DNA of 39,633 nt from Salinibacterium sp. (GTDB lineage Bacteria; Actinomycetota; Actinomycetes; Actinomycetales; Microbacteriaceae): positions 1 to 39,633 of the forward strand of contig JANXVG010000061.1 of NCBI GenBank assembly GCA_025351795.1. Direction: 5' to 3'. Shown one piece after another: positions 17,221 through 25,263 of the stretch. Made by a program: the position numbers and the translations under genes. Numbering within the stretch: position 1 is the stretch's first letter; every line of letters starts with the position of its first letter. The notes under the pieces are model-generated. The model did no database searches. It was not told the DNA's origin and worked only from the letters and a program-made list of their open reading frames with translations.

Positions 17221-18210
17221 TCAATGACTCGCGAGCGGACGGCCACTCATCCAAGTCGCCGCGGAGATCGCGGCCGTCGCGCAGGCTTCGACAGCGGTCA
17301 TTCCCGACCAGAGAGCGAAGAGCAGTCCGGCGCTGAGGGCGTCGCCCGCGCCGTTTGTCGTTGCGACGGATGTCACATGCTCGGGCGACTGCCAACGTCG
17401 CACACCCTGCCAGCTCTTGGCGAGTCGAGCGAGCGTAGTTCCACCCTTCGAGAGTCGTTCTGCGTCGGCCGCGAGCAAATACATGCCGTTTGATCCGGCC
17501 GAGATGGCAACGACACCCGCCCCCATCTCAACACACTCCGCAGCGAGTCGCTCGACCAAGTCGCGCGAGAATGGCGCGTCGATTTCCAGCGCGGAAGTCA
17601 GGTCGTCGAGGCTCGGGCTGAAGAGATCGACCTCCGAAAGCACGTTGGCTAGGATTCCGAGCCAATCGAGCGAGGCGACCTCAGAGTGCGGGTCAATGAC
17701 GGCTAGGTCGAGCGACGTGGTCGTGCCTGCGTGATGCGCCGCGACGAAGAACTTCTTCAGCGGCGCTCCGCCACCGTCGAGCATTCCGCGCATCAGCGAC
17801 GGGTAGCCAAAATGAACAATCGAGGCGTCACGCAGGTCGACCTGACTCGCGTCAAAAAACGCATTGGCACCGGAGTGATGCAAGAACGTGCGATCGAGCC
17901 CGTCTCCGTGCAGTACAACGCTGTACGACGTCGCGGCACGTGGCGAGATCTGCAAACCTGCCGTCGGCAGACCATTTCGGGTGAGTTGCTCACGAACTAG
18001 GCGACCGAGATCATCGTCGCCGATGGCGCCGGCAAGGCTTACCGGCACGCCGAGTTCAAGAAGTGCACTGCCGGTGTTGGCGACACACCCGCCGAGAGCG
18101 ATCGTCGCTTCGCCCACCTCAACCAGCGCGCCGGGTCGAATCCCGGAGAAGTCGCCGATGGTGGTCGAGATATCGATACAAATGTGTCCTGCAACGGCGA
18201 TATGGGGCAT
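17221..18210 (-). CDS. PfkB (ribokinase) family carbohydrate kinase
   Basis: The protein has 329 residues. The N-terminal strand is HIAVAGHICIDIS; the sugar-binding GGCVANTGSAL matches PfkB signature 1, and TTNGAGDALSAGLLFAL matches signature 2, with the catalytic Asp in GAGD. It phosphorylates a sugar or sugar phosphate using ATP. Next to manA and a divergent class I aldolase, a 6-phosphofructokinase or ketose kinase role is the simplest guess. It heads the minus-strand operon. I prefer ATG 18210, with GGTGG about 11 bases upstream; ATG 18234 in the same frame lacks a ribosome site but cannot be excluded. Substrate is not readable from the sequence. Confidence 0.88.
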   Translation of the reverse strand: MPHIAVAGHICIDISTTIGDFSGIRPGALVEVGEATIALGGCVANTGSALLELGVPVSLAGAIGDDDLGRLVREQLTRNGLPTAGLQISPRAATSYSVVLHGDGLDRTFLHHSGANAFFDASQVDLRDASIVHFGYPSLMRGMLDGGGAPLKKFFVAAHHAGTTTSLDLAVIDPHSEVASLDWLGILANVLSEVDLFSPSLDDLTSALEIDAPFSRDLVERLAAECVEMGAGVVAISAGSNGMYLLAADAERLSKGGTTLARLAKSWQGVRRWQSPEHVTSVATTNGAGDALSAGLLFALWSGMTAVEACATAAISAATWMSGRPLASH

Positions 18211-18259
18211 CTCGGGTATTTCCACCTTCCACATCGCGCGTCGATGCGCGTCGTCATGC

Positions 18260-18288
18260 ACTCTAGCTGGACAACGTTGTCTCGGCAA
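18260..18288 (-). promoter_or_regulatory. Predicted promoter of the pfkB-manA-DUF4432-GH38-lacI operon
   Basis: Read on the minus strand, TTGCCG (plus 18283-18288) and TAGAGT (plus 18260-18265) are -35 and -10 candidates with a 17-base spacer. The palindromic operator lies wholly inside the spacer. Transcription would begin near 18253. Confidence 0.5.
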
Positions 18289-18297
18289 AGGTAGCCT
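18268..18297 (+). promoter_or_regulatory. Predicted promoter of the aldolase-dehydrogenase-ROK operon
   Basis: TGGACA (18268-18273, five of six matches to TTGACA) and TAGCCT (18292-18297) are separated by 18 bases. The operator overlaps the -35 element, so one bound repressor could silence both divergent operons. Confidence 0.45.
18270..18281. promoter_or_regulatory. Candidate LacI-family operator
   Basis: GACAACGTTGTC is a perfect 12-bp palindrome with the central CG step usual for LacI/GalR operators (ACAACGTTGT-type sites are frequent in actinobacterial sugar loci). It lies between the two divergent operons and overlaps both predicted promoters. The LacI gene of the locus is the natural candidate to bind it. 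Confidence 0.7.
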
Positions 18298-18371
18298 GCT
18301 GCTGAGCGACGATCCGGCAGCGATTGTCGCGTGCTGGGCATCGTTCCAGTTAGTGAAGGAGATGCACCGAG

Positions 18372-19214
18372 GTGTCAGAATTCCGTCTTAACCGTTTGTT
18401 CAATTCACAGTCGGGCCGTGCGCTTGACGTTGCCGTCGATCACGGATTTTTTGGCGAACCGAGCTTCATCGCCGGAATCGAAAACATGAGTTCGGTCGTG
18501 GCGACCCTCGTGCGCGCAAACCCGGATGCCGTGCAACTCACTCTCGGTCAGGCTCGCCTACTCCAGTCCATCCCTGGCAAAGCGAAGCCGTCGTTGGTAC
18601 TTCGTTGCGATATTGCGAATGTCTATGGCAATCCGCTCGATACTCACGTGTTTAGCCACCATGTACCGAACGCAATCGAGGAAGCGGTTCGACTCGACGC
18701 GGTCGCAGTCTGCGTCAACCTCATTCAGCTACCCGGTCGTCCCGAGATCCGTGAGTCGTGCATCCTCTCGATTATGGCGCTGCGCGCCGAAGCGACGCGG
18801 TACGGGATGCCGCTCATGATCGAACCGCTCGTGATGCAGGAGAACAGCAAAGCGGGGGGATACATGGTCGATGGCGACACGCAGAAGATTCTGACCCTCG
18901 TGCGTCAGGCCAGAGAGCTCGGGGCAGATCTCATCAAGGCAGACCCGACCGACAATATCGACGACTATCATCTCGTCGTCGAGGTGGCAGGAGACATTCC
19001 CGTTCTTGTTCGAGGCGGCGGGCGAGTAGACGACGCAACCCTCCTCGACCGCACTGCCGCGGTTCTCGCGCAAGGGGCTTCTGGAATTGTCTATGGCCGA
19101 AACGTGATTCAGCACGACAAGCCGTATGGCATCACGCGCGCACTCATGGCCATGCTGCATGAAAATGTCAGTTCCGAAGACGCGCTCGCGATCGTAACCG
19201 GAAGTGCGTCATGA
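18372..19214 (+). CDS. DhnA/LsrF-type class I aldolase (DeoC/LacD fold)
   Basis: The protein has 280 residues. Family marks are ALDVAVDHGFF near the N-terminus, MIEPLVMQ, the Schiff-base Lys189 in GADLIKADPTD, VLVRGGGR (phosphate binding) and the terminal GIVYGRNVIQHDKP shared with archaeal-type fructose-bisphosphate aldolases and LsrF. It should cleave a phosphorylated ketose or acyl substrate in the cytoplasm. Divergence from a PfkB kinase and manA suggests cleavage of fructose 1,6-bisphosphate or a related sugar phosphate. GTG 18372 is preceded by AAGGAG at ten bases. Its stop overlaps the next start as ATGA. The substrate is inferred from neighbours only. Confidence 0.87.
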   Translation: MSEFRLNRLFNSQSGRALDVAVDHGFFGEPSFIAGIENMSSVVATLVRANPDAVQLTLGQARLLQSIPGKAKPSLVLRCDIANVYGNPLDTHVFSHHVPNAIEEAVRLDAVAVCVNLIQLPGRPEIRESCILSIMALRAEATRYGMPLMIEPLVMQENSKAGGYMVDGDTQKILTLVRQARELGADLIKADPTDNIDDYHLVVEVAGDIPVLVRGGGRVDDATLLDRTAAVLAQGASGIVYGRNVIQHDKPYGITRALMAMLHENVSSEDALAIVTGSAS

Positions 19215-20374
19215 TCTCTGCAGCAGTGCACGCGAAGGATGTCAACATTGCGATCGTTGGCGGGGGTCTCATGGGACGTGAGATCGCCGCAGCAATCCAA
19301 CGCTGGCCCGCGCTTATCGATCATCCGGTGCGCCCGCGGCTCACCGCGGTGTGCGACATTAACCCGGACGCACTCGCTTGGTTCGACCAGATTGACACAG
19401 TCACCACCAAGGTCACCGATTACCACGAGCTCGTGAACGACGACTCGATTGATGTCATCTACATTGCCGTGCGTCACGATCTTCACGAGCAGTTGTACGT
19501 CGACACCATTAGCGCCGGTAAGAGTTTGCTTGCCGAGAAGCCGTTTGGTATCGACCGGGCGGCTTCTGAAACGATTCTCGCTGCTGCGCGCGCGCATCCA
19601 GAAAGCTTCGTTCGTTGTTCAAGCGAGATCCCGTTCTACCCGGGCGCGCAGTGGGCCATCAACTATGTGCGCTCGGGCGCTCTTGGACGCATTCTCGAGG
19701 CACGCAATTCGTTCCGCCACTCGAGTGATCTCGACGTCAACAAGCCGCTGAATTGGAAGCGACAGAACAAGTATTGCGGGAAGGCAGGAGTGATGAACGA
19801 CTTGGGGCTGCACGTCTGGCACGTGCCGCTGCGACTGGGTTGGCATCCCGAACGTGTGTATGGAGTGCTGCAGAATATCGTCGCCGTACGACCGGGTTTG
19901 AGCGGAGAGCTCGAGCCGTGTGACACGTGGGACAACGCGGTCATCCACTCGTGGGCACGGCACGACGGGTGTGAATTTCCACTGACGACCGAAATGAAGC
20001 GCATCGATCCCGGCCAAAAGAACAGCTGGGAGTTCGAAGCAGTGGGTCTCGACGGCGGAGTGCGCTTTTCGACGAGTAACCCGAAGGCTGTCGACGTCTT
20101 TACCACCGCCGATATTCCGGGGATCGGCCGCGAGCAAAGCTGGCAACGAATCGAAGTCGGCAGTCAATCCATCTGGCCTACCGTCACCGGGGGGATTTTT
20201 GAGGCCGGATTCTCGGATTCAATTCTTCAAATGTGGGCGTCGTTCCTCGCCGAGCGCGAAGGAGCACTGGGAGAACGCTTCGGATGTGTGCGGCCAGAAG
20301 AAGCTGCTTTCACCCATCGCATTTTTGACGCTGCGATTCTTTCGCAACAGTCTGGCGCAGCGCAGGTTCCCTGA
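19211..20374 (+). CDS. Gfo/Idh/MocA family NAD(P)-dependent oxidoreductase
   Basis: The protein has 387 residues. The N-terminal Rossmann motif is IAIVGGGLMGREIA, and SLLAEKPFGID is the EKP motif whose lysine is catalytic in this family. The C-terminal alpha/beta domain includes NDLGLHVWHVPLRLG, where the two histidines fit the usual active-site D/H positions. Members oxidise or reduce hydroxyl groups of sugars, inositols and anhydrosugars. It is translationally coupled to the aldolase (ATGA). Plain mannose catabolism needs no such enzyme, so its presence suggests an oxidised or otherwise modified sugar in the pathway. Substrate unknown. Confidence 0.9.
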   Translation: MISAAVHAKDVNIAIVGGGLMGREIAAAIQRWPALIDHPVRPRLTAVCDINPDALAWFDQIDTVTTKVTDYHELVNDDSIDVIYIAVRHDLHEQLYVDTISAGKSLLAEKPFGIDRAASETILAAARAHPESFVRCSSEIPFYPGAQWAINYVRSGALGRILEARNSFRHSSDLDVNKPLNWKRQNKYCGKAGVMNDLGLHVWHVPLRLGWHPERVYGVLQNIVAVRPGLSGELEPCDTWDNAVIHSWARHDGCEFPLTTEMKRIDPGQKNSWEFEAVGLDGGVRFSTSNPKAVDVFTTADIPGIGREQSWQRIEVGSQSIWPTVTGGIFEAGFSDSILQMWASFLAEREGALGERFGCVRPEEAAFTHRIFDAAILSQQSGAAQVP

Positions 20375-20481
20375 CGGCGGGGTGCTCCTGCGACAGCGGG
20401 TAGTGGGCGCGAACGCCGATCTGCTGTCGGAATGCGCCCGCGGGACTAGTGTTCTCGAAGAGGGTGAAAGCCGAGGGTGAC

Positions 20482-21732
20482 ATGACAGAGCAGTTGCGCT
20501 CATCGTCGCGTCGTGGCACGAACCTTCCGGCGATGGGTGATTTTAACCAATCAGTGATTCTGGATGCGATTCGACGTTCACAATCGGGACTCAGCAGGGT
20601 CGAACTCGTGACCGCGACCGGGCTCTCGGCGCAAACAATTTCGAACATCTGCCGGCGTCTCCTCGACCGCGAGTTCATTCGTGAAGCGGGCAAGGAGAGC
20701 ACCGGCCCCGGCAAACCGCGCACCATGCTCGTACTCAATCCTCAGGGTCGCTACGCGCTCGGTGTGCATCTCGACCCCACGGTGATGACCTTTGTCATGC
20801 TCGACCTGACGGGAACCGTTGTTTCGCGTTCTCGCCAACCGACGCCGACCGTTACCGATCCGACGCTCATAATCGACCGTATTGTTCGAGAGCTGACGAA
20901 ACTCATCGACGATTCCGGGGTCGACCGAGAGCGCATCGCTGGCGTCGGTATCGCGGCCCCTGGTCCGATTGACAGCGCCCGCGGCACCGTAGTAGACCCA
21001 CCTCATCTGTCGGGCTGGCACCGTGTTCCCCTACGGGATTCGTTGAGCGAAGCGATCGGACTACCTGCCCTTCTCGACAAAGACGTCACGGCATCCGCGA
21101 TTGCCGAAATGTGGGCTGGGGGCGCGAGTGGCATGGGCAGCTTCGTGTTCTTTTACCTCGGAACCGGTATTGGCGCCGGACTCGTCGTTCACGATGAAGT
21201 CGTGCGCGGAAGTTCCAATAACGCGGGGGAGATCGGGCACATTGTGACGGACCCATTCGGTCCGGCCTGCTTCTGCGGCCTTCGGGGGTGCATCGCAGTG
21301 ACCTGCATGCCGCAGGCACTCGTTCACGAGGCCGAGCAACTCGGTGTTCTTGACGATACAAGAATCGGAAATGACACTCGTGCTGTCGATGACCGGTTCA
21401 CGCAATTGTGCGAGGCCGCGAAGGCTGGCAATACGATCGCGATGGAGATCATTGATCGCTCGGCCATTCGGCTGTCAAAGGCTGTCGCGGTGGTGGCGAA
21501 CATCCTTGATGTCGACAGAGTGGTTTTCGGGGGTCCCTTTTGGTCACGATTGTCTGAGCACTATATGCGTCGGATACCTGGGGTGCTCGAGGAACTGCGG
21601 GCGGCACGAAGCATTCACCACATTACGGTTACCGGAACAGGCGTCGGCGAAGACGTCGCGGCAATAGGTGCAGCATGTCTCGTGCTCGATCGTGCCCTCA
21701 CCCCTAATCCCAAGGCTCTACTCATCGCCTAG
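20482..21732 (+). CDS. ROK family transcriptional regulator
   Basis: The protein has 416 residues. A winged helix (about residues 15-80; VILDAIRRSQSGLSRVELV, LSAQTISNICRRLLDREFI) precedes a ROK sugar-kinase-like domain. GVGIAAPGPID, the ExGH pair in NAGEIGHIV and the zinc motif CFCGLRGC are all present. The aspartate of the usual NDAN catalytic motif is retained in DKDVTA, while the glutamate after the zinc cysteines (GCxE) is missing. It is therefore mainly a sugar-responsive regulator, though residual kinase activity cannot be ruled out. ATG 20482 has GAGGG upstream. It is 107 bases after the dehydrogenase and just before the ABC importer, its likely target. Confidence 0.9.
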   Translation: MTEQLRSSSRRGTNLPAMGDFNQSVILDAIRRSQSGLSRVELVTATGLSAQTISNICRRLLDREFIREAGKESTGPGKPRTMLVLNPQGRYALGVHLDPTVMTFVMLDLTGTVVSRSRQPTPTVTDPTLIIDRIVRELTKLIDDSGVDRERIAGVGIAAPGPIDSARGTVVDPPHLSGWHRVPLRDSLSEAIGLPALLDKDVTASAIAEMWAGGASGMGSFVFFYLGTGIGAGLVVHDEVVRGSSNNAGEIGHIVTDPFGPACFCGLRGCIAVTCMPQALVHEAEQLGVLDDTRIGNDTRAVDDRFTQLCEAAKAGNTIAMEIIDRSAIRLSKAVAVVANILDVDRVVFGGPFWSRLSEHYMRRIPGVLEELRAARSIHHITVTGTGVGEDVAAIGAACLVLDRALTPNPKALLIA

Positions 21733-21811
21733 CACCCACACAGGCAGCGGTAGCGCGATCGGTGGGTTGCGTGTGCGGCGCGCCAACGGTAGGAAAATAG
21801 CGGGCGTTGCG

Positions 21812-21845
21812 ACATTGACTTCTATATATCTATTCGATGTACTAT
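21812..21845 (+). promoter_or_regulatory. AT-rich promoter/operator region of the ABC importer operon
   Basis: In the 213-base gap before the binding-protein gene there is one sharply AT-rich patch. It contains TTGACT (21815-21820) and TACTAT (21840-21845), a plausible but long-spaced (19 bases) promoter. ACATTGA (21812-21818) and TCGATGT (21834-21840) form an imperfect inverted repeat, six of seven positions, that would bracket the promoter. The adjacent ROK regulator is the obvious candidate binder. Confidence 0.45.
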
Positions 21846-21945
21846 TACCGAGAGACACTGCAGGGCGGCGATAGTTGCTCGCGTGTACCCGGGGAATTCA
21901 ACCGATTGCCCAACTAACAACAGCAATGTGGAGCAAAGGAGCACC

Positions 21946-23310
21946 ATGAAAAACAGAGCCGCAATCGCCATTTCGGTGGTCGCCATAGGAGCCCTGATTG
22001 GACTCACCGCCTGCTCATCTTCTCCGGGCACCAGCGGAGACAAGACGATCAAGGTCACCTACATCAAGACGGATGCATTTACCGCTCTTGACACCCTCTT
22101 CACGAAAGTGAAGACGGCATTCGAGACGGCCCACCCTGGGGTCACCGTTCAACTGCAGCCTGTTTCTGCAACCGACGACGACTACAAGACCAAGCTCGCG
22201 CTTTCACAGCGTTCTGCCGAGACTGCGCCGGACGTCTTCTACGAAGACACGACGAACGTGCGCTCAGACGCCGACGCCGGCTACTTGCTCAAGCTCGACA
22301 GCTACCTCGCAAAATGGAACGACTGGTCGCAGTTCACTGATGCGGCCAAGCAGGCCGGCCAGGGCGACGACGGCAAGATCTATGCGGTGTCGCTTGGTAC
22401 GGACACCAGGGCGATCTGGTACAGCAAGCCCGTACTTCAGGCGGCAGGAATCGCTGTGCCGTGGCAGCCGAAGACCTGGCAAGACGTGCTCAATGCCGCC
22501 CAGAAGATTAAGGCAGCCGAGCCGGGTGTCGTGCCGTTCAACATGTATGCCGGAACAGGAACCGGCGAAGGCTCGAACATGCAGGGCTTCTACGAACTGC
22601 TGTATGGAACAGCGCTCGGCAGCGACGCTCTGTACGACTCGGCAAGTGGTAAGTGGGTCGTCGGCTCTCAAGGCTTCGTCGACTCGCTCACGTTCCTGAA
22701 GACGCTGTACGACCAGCAGCTCGCGTTGACACCAGCCGAAGCGCTCGACCCGAACATCTGGAAAAAGGTGTTCGGCGAGCTGTTTCCCAAGGGCAAACTC
22801 GGTGGAACGGTCGAAGGCTCATACACGCCATCGTTCTGGCAAAAGGGTGGTTCGTTCGAGTGGGCGGGCTACACGACTGACATGGGCGCAACGGCCTTCC
22901 CGACTCAAACCGGTCAGGCGCCTGGCGGAGTCAGCATGTCAGGCGGATGGACTCTCGCTGTGGGCGCCAAGAGCGCGAACTCGCAGCTTGCATTTGACTT
23001 CATGACGATGGCACTCAGCCGGGACAACGCTCTGGCCTACGACAACGCCAACTCGCAGATTGCCGTCAGAAAAGATGTTGCTGCTGACCCGAGTTACGTC
23101 GCGGCTAACCCGTTCGTGAAAGCGGTAACCGACCTGGTGGCGGTAACCCACTTCCGTCCGGCTACGAGCGTCTACAACCAGATTTCTGTCGAAGTTCAGA
23201 AGGCTTCAGAGGCAGTCATCACCGGTAAGATGTCGCCCCACGAGGCCGCAGCGGCGTACGACGTCGCGGTGACCGGCATCGCCACTGCGGACAAGGTCGT
23301 CAAGAAGTAA
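21946..23310 (+). CDS. ABC transporter sugar-binding lipoprotein (family 1)
   Basis: The protein has 454 residues. A signal peptide with positive N-region (MKNR) and hydrophobic core ends in the lipobox LTAC, so Cys23 is lipidated and the protein is anchored outside the membrane. The mature part is a family 1 extracellular solute-binding protein (WYSKPVLQAAGI and PKTWQDVLNAAQKIK are typical). It should capture oligosaccharides, here probably alpha-mannosides, and deliver them to the two permeases downstream. ATG 21946 follows AAAGGAG closely and gives a proper signal peptide; the longer frame from 21883 does not. No ATPase is encoded nearby. Confidence 0.94.
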   Translation: MKNRAAIAISVVAIGALIGLTACSSSPGTSGDKTIKVTYIKTDAFTALDTLFTKVKTAFETAHPGVTVQLQPVSATDDDYKTKLALSQRSAETAPDVFYEDTTNVRSDADAGYLLKLDSYLAKWNDWSQFTDAAKQAGQGDDGKIYAVSLGTDTRAIWYSKPVLQAAGIAVPWQPKTWQDVLNAAQKIKAAEPGVVPFNMYAGTGTGEGSNMQGFYELLYGTALGSDALYDSASGKWVVGSQGFVDSLTFLKTLYDQQLALTPAEALDPNIWKKVFGELFPKGKLGGTVEGSYTPSFWQKGGSFEWAGYTTDMGATAFPTQTGQAPGGVSMSGGWTLAVGAKSANSQLAFDFMTMALSRDNALAYDNANSQIAVRKDVAADPSYVAANPFVKAVTDLVAVTHFRPATSVYNQISVEVQKASEAVITGKMSPHEAAAAYDVAVTGIATADKVVKK

Positions 23311-23358
23311 CGCACCGGCGCACAACGGCACACGGCGACCACAGAACAGGAACAGACA

Positions 23359-24315
23359 ATGGTGACGGCAGATGTGATCGCGACTACTCCGCCGTCCTCA
23401 GACCGGCGGCGGCAAGAACCTCAGGGTTCCGGCCGCCGCCCGGTCAGCAGGCTTGCCAAAGCTCTTCGGATGATTCCGCTGATTCCAGCGATCATCATCA
23501 TGACAATCTTCCTGGCTGGTCCGATAATTTGGTCGTTTTACGGATCATTCACCAATGCGGCCCTGACCGGACCGAACGCAAGTCATAGTTCGTGGATCGG
23601 GTTAGATAACTACGCGAAGCTGCTGCAAGATCCGGTCTTCCCTCTCTCGCTCTGGCTCACCGTTCTCTTTACTCTTGCCTCCGCGGTAATCTCGCAGAAC
23701 GTGCTCGGGTTGGGAATTGCCCTCACCATGACCCGCGCGAACAAGCGACTCGCGTCGCTCATCGGCTCGATAGTCGTCGGTGCATGGATTTTACCCGAGA
23801 TCGTCGCGGCCTTCGTGTGTTACGCGTACTTCAGCAAGAACGGCACTCTGAACCAAATCTTGGCAGCGGTGGGAATGACCGGCCCGAACTGGCTGTACAG
23901 CTTTCCTATGCTCGCTGTCATTCTCGCTAACCTGTGGCGTGGCACCGCCTTCTCGCTTCTCGTGTACCAAGCGGCTCTCAATGACGTGCCTCCGGAGATC
24001 ACCGAAGCAGCCATGATCGATGGTGCCAGCGGTGCCAAGCGACTCGTGTATGTGACCATCCCGATCATCCGCACGACCATCACGACCAACCTGATGCTGA
24101 TCACGTTGCAGACGCTCTCGGTCTTCACGTTGATCTACGTGATGACGGCGGGTGGCCCGGGTAACGACAGCACGACGTTGCCGATTCTCGCGTACAAAGA
24201 AGCCTTCCGGTTCAGCAACATCGGCTACGGAACGGCCATTGCGACCGTTCTGCTGCTGATCGGAGCGGTCTTCTCAATCGTCTATATCCGTGCCGCCCGG
24301 CCAGCGAAGGATTAA
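23359..24315 (+). CDS. ABC sugar permease, MalF-type
   Basis: The protein has 318 residues, about six membrane helices and a charged, Arg- and Pro-rich N-terminal tail of some 35 residues. The EAA loop that docks the ATPase reads ITEAAMIDGASGAKRLVYVT. It is 48 bases downstream of the binding-protein gene and three bases before the second permease, so the three form one importer operon. It belongs to the carbohydrate uptake transporter 1 class, which typically carries di- and oligosaccharides. Confidence 0.93.
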   Translation: MVTADVIATTPPSSDRRRQEPQGSGRRPVSRLAKALRMIPLIPAIIIMTIFLAGPIIWSFYGSFTNAALTGPNASHSSWIGLDNYAKLLQDPVFPLSLWLTVLFTLASAVISQNVLGLGIALTMTRANKRLASLIGSIVVGAWILPEIVAAFVCYAYFSKNGTLNQILAAVGMTGPNWLYSFPMLAVILANLWRGTAFSLLVYQAALNDVPPEITEAAMIDGASGAKRLVYVTIPIIRTTITTNLMLITLQTLSVFTLIYVMTAGGPGNDSTTLPILAYKEAFRFSNIGYGTAIATVLLLIGAVFSIVYIRAARPAKD

Positions 24316-24318
24316 TCA

Positions 24319-25203
24319 ATGACCGTGACTCTTACGCCGATCAAGGCTGTTCGCAAACCCAGCCCGCTGTCGCTGGCCTCGCCTCGGCGAAAAATGTCGG
24401 CAATTCTTGCCAATCTTGGACTCGTCGTCGTCGGCGTGTGTTTCGTTCTGCCGTTGACCTGGGTTCTGCTGGCCGCGTTTGACACTCGTGCGACCTACCA
24501 AACACAAATACCACGGAGTCCCTCACTCGAGAATTTCACGGCAATTCTCACTCCGGAGTTGACCTTCATCCCGCTCCTCAACAGTCTCGTGATATCCCTG
24601 GGAACGGCTGCGCTGACGGTCACCGCCGCCTTGCTCGCCGCTTATCCGTTGTCTCGCTACCAATCGCGCTTCAACAAACCTTTTATGTACACGGTTCTCT
24701 TTGGAACGAGCCTGCCCATCACCGCGATTATGGTGCCCGTCTACAGCCTGTTCGTGCAGCTCAACTTGCTTGATTCGGTACCTGGCACGGTGCTCTTCAT
24801 GGCGGCTTCTTCGCTGCCCATTGCGATTTACATGACGAAGAACTTTATGGATTCGGTTCCCATCAGCCTGGAAGAGGCCGCCTGGATGGATGGCGCGTCG
24901 GCCATGCGTGCTTTGCAGTCAATCATCATCCCGCTCATGCGCCCGGGCATCGCTGTGGTCGCGATCTTTGTATTTTTTCAGGCGTGGGGAAACTTTTTTG
25001 TACCGTTCATACTCTTGTTGTCGCCGAGTAAGCAGCCGGCGTCGATCAGCATCTACACGTTCTTCGGGCAGTACGGTTCGATTGCGTATGGTCAACTCGC
25101 GGCGTATTCACTCATCTACGCGGTGCCGGTCATGGCACTCTACGTACTGGTTTCCCGCGGAATCGGCGGCTCCTTTGCACTTGCAGGAGCGGTAAAGGGA
25201 TGA
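24319..25203 (+). CDS. ABC sugar permease, MalG-type
   Basis: The protein has 294 residues and six predicted membrane helices. The EAA loop is SLEEAAWMDGASAMRALQSI, followed by the family's IPLMRPGIAVVAIFVFFQAWGNFF. It pairs with the MalF-type permease immediately upstream. The operon has no nucleotide-binding subunit; in this transporter class a shared MsmK/UgpC-like ATPase encoded elsewhere usually serves several importers. A 60-base gap with a stem-loop separates it from the second GH38 gene. Confidence 0.93.
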   Translation: MTVTLTPIKAVRKPSPLSLASPRRKMSAILANLGLVVVGVCFVLPLTWVLLAAFDTRATYQTQIPRSPSLENFTAILTPELTFIPLLNSLVISLGTAALTVTAALLAAYPLSRYQSRFNKPFMYTVLFGTSLPITAIMVPVYSLFVQLNLLDSVPGTVLFMAASSLPIAIYMTKNFMDSVPISLEEAAWMDGASAMRALQSIIIPLMRPGIAVVAIFVFFQAWGNFFVPFILLLSPSKQPASISIYTFFGQYGSIAYGQLAAYSLIYAVPVMALYVLVSRGIGGSFALAGAVKG

Positions 25204-25219
25204 CGCAGGTGTTTTGTCA

Positions 25220-25237
25220 CGCGGCAGGGTTGCCGCG
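25220..25237 (+). other. Intergenic stem-loop between permease and GH38 gene
   Basis: CGCGGCA and TGCCGCG form a perfect 7-bp stem with a GGGT loop. There is no T-run after it, so it is not a classic terminator. It may stabilise the upstream mRNA end or lower expression of the glycosidase relative to the importer. Confidence 0.4.
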
Positions 25238-25263
25238 ACGGAGTGTGCGATTGAGGGGCCACC

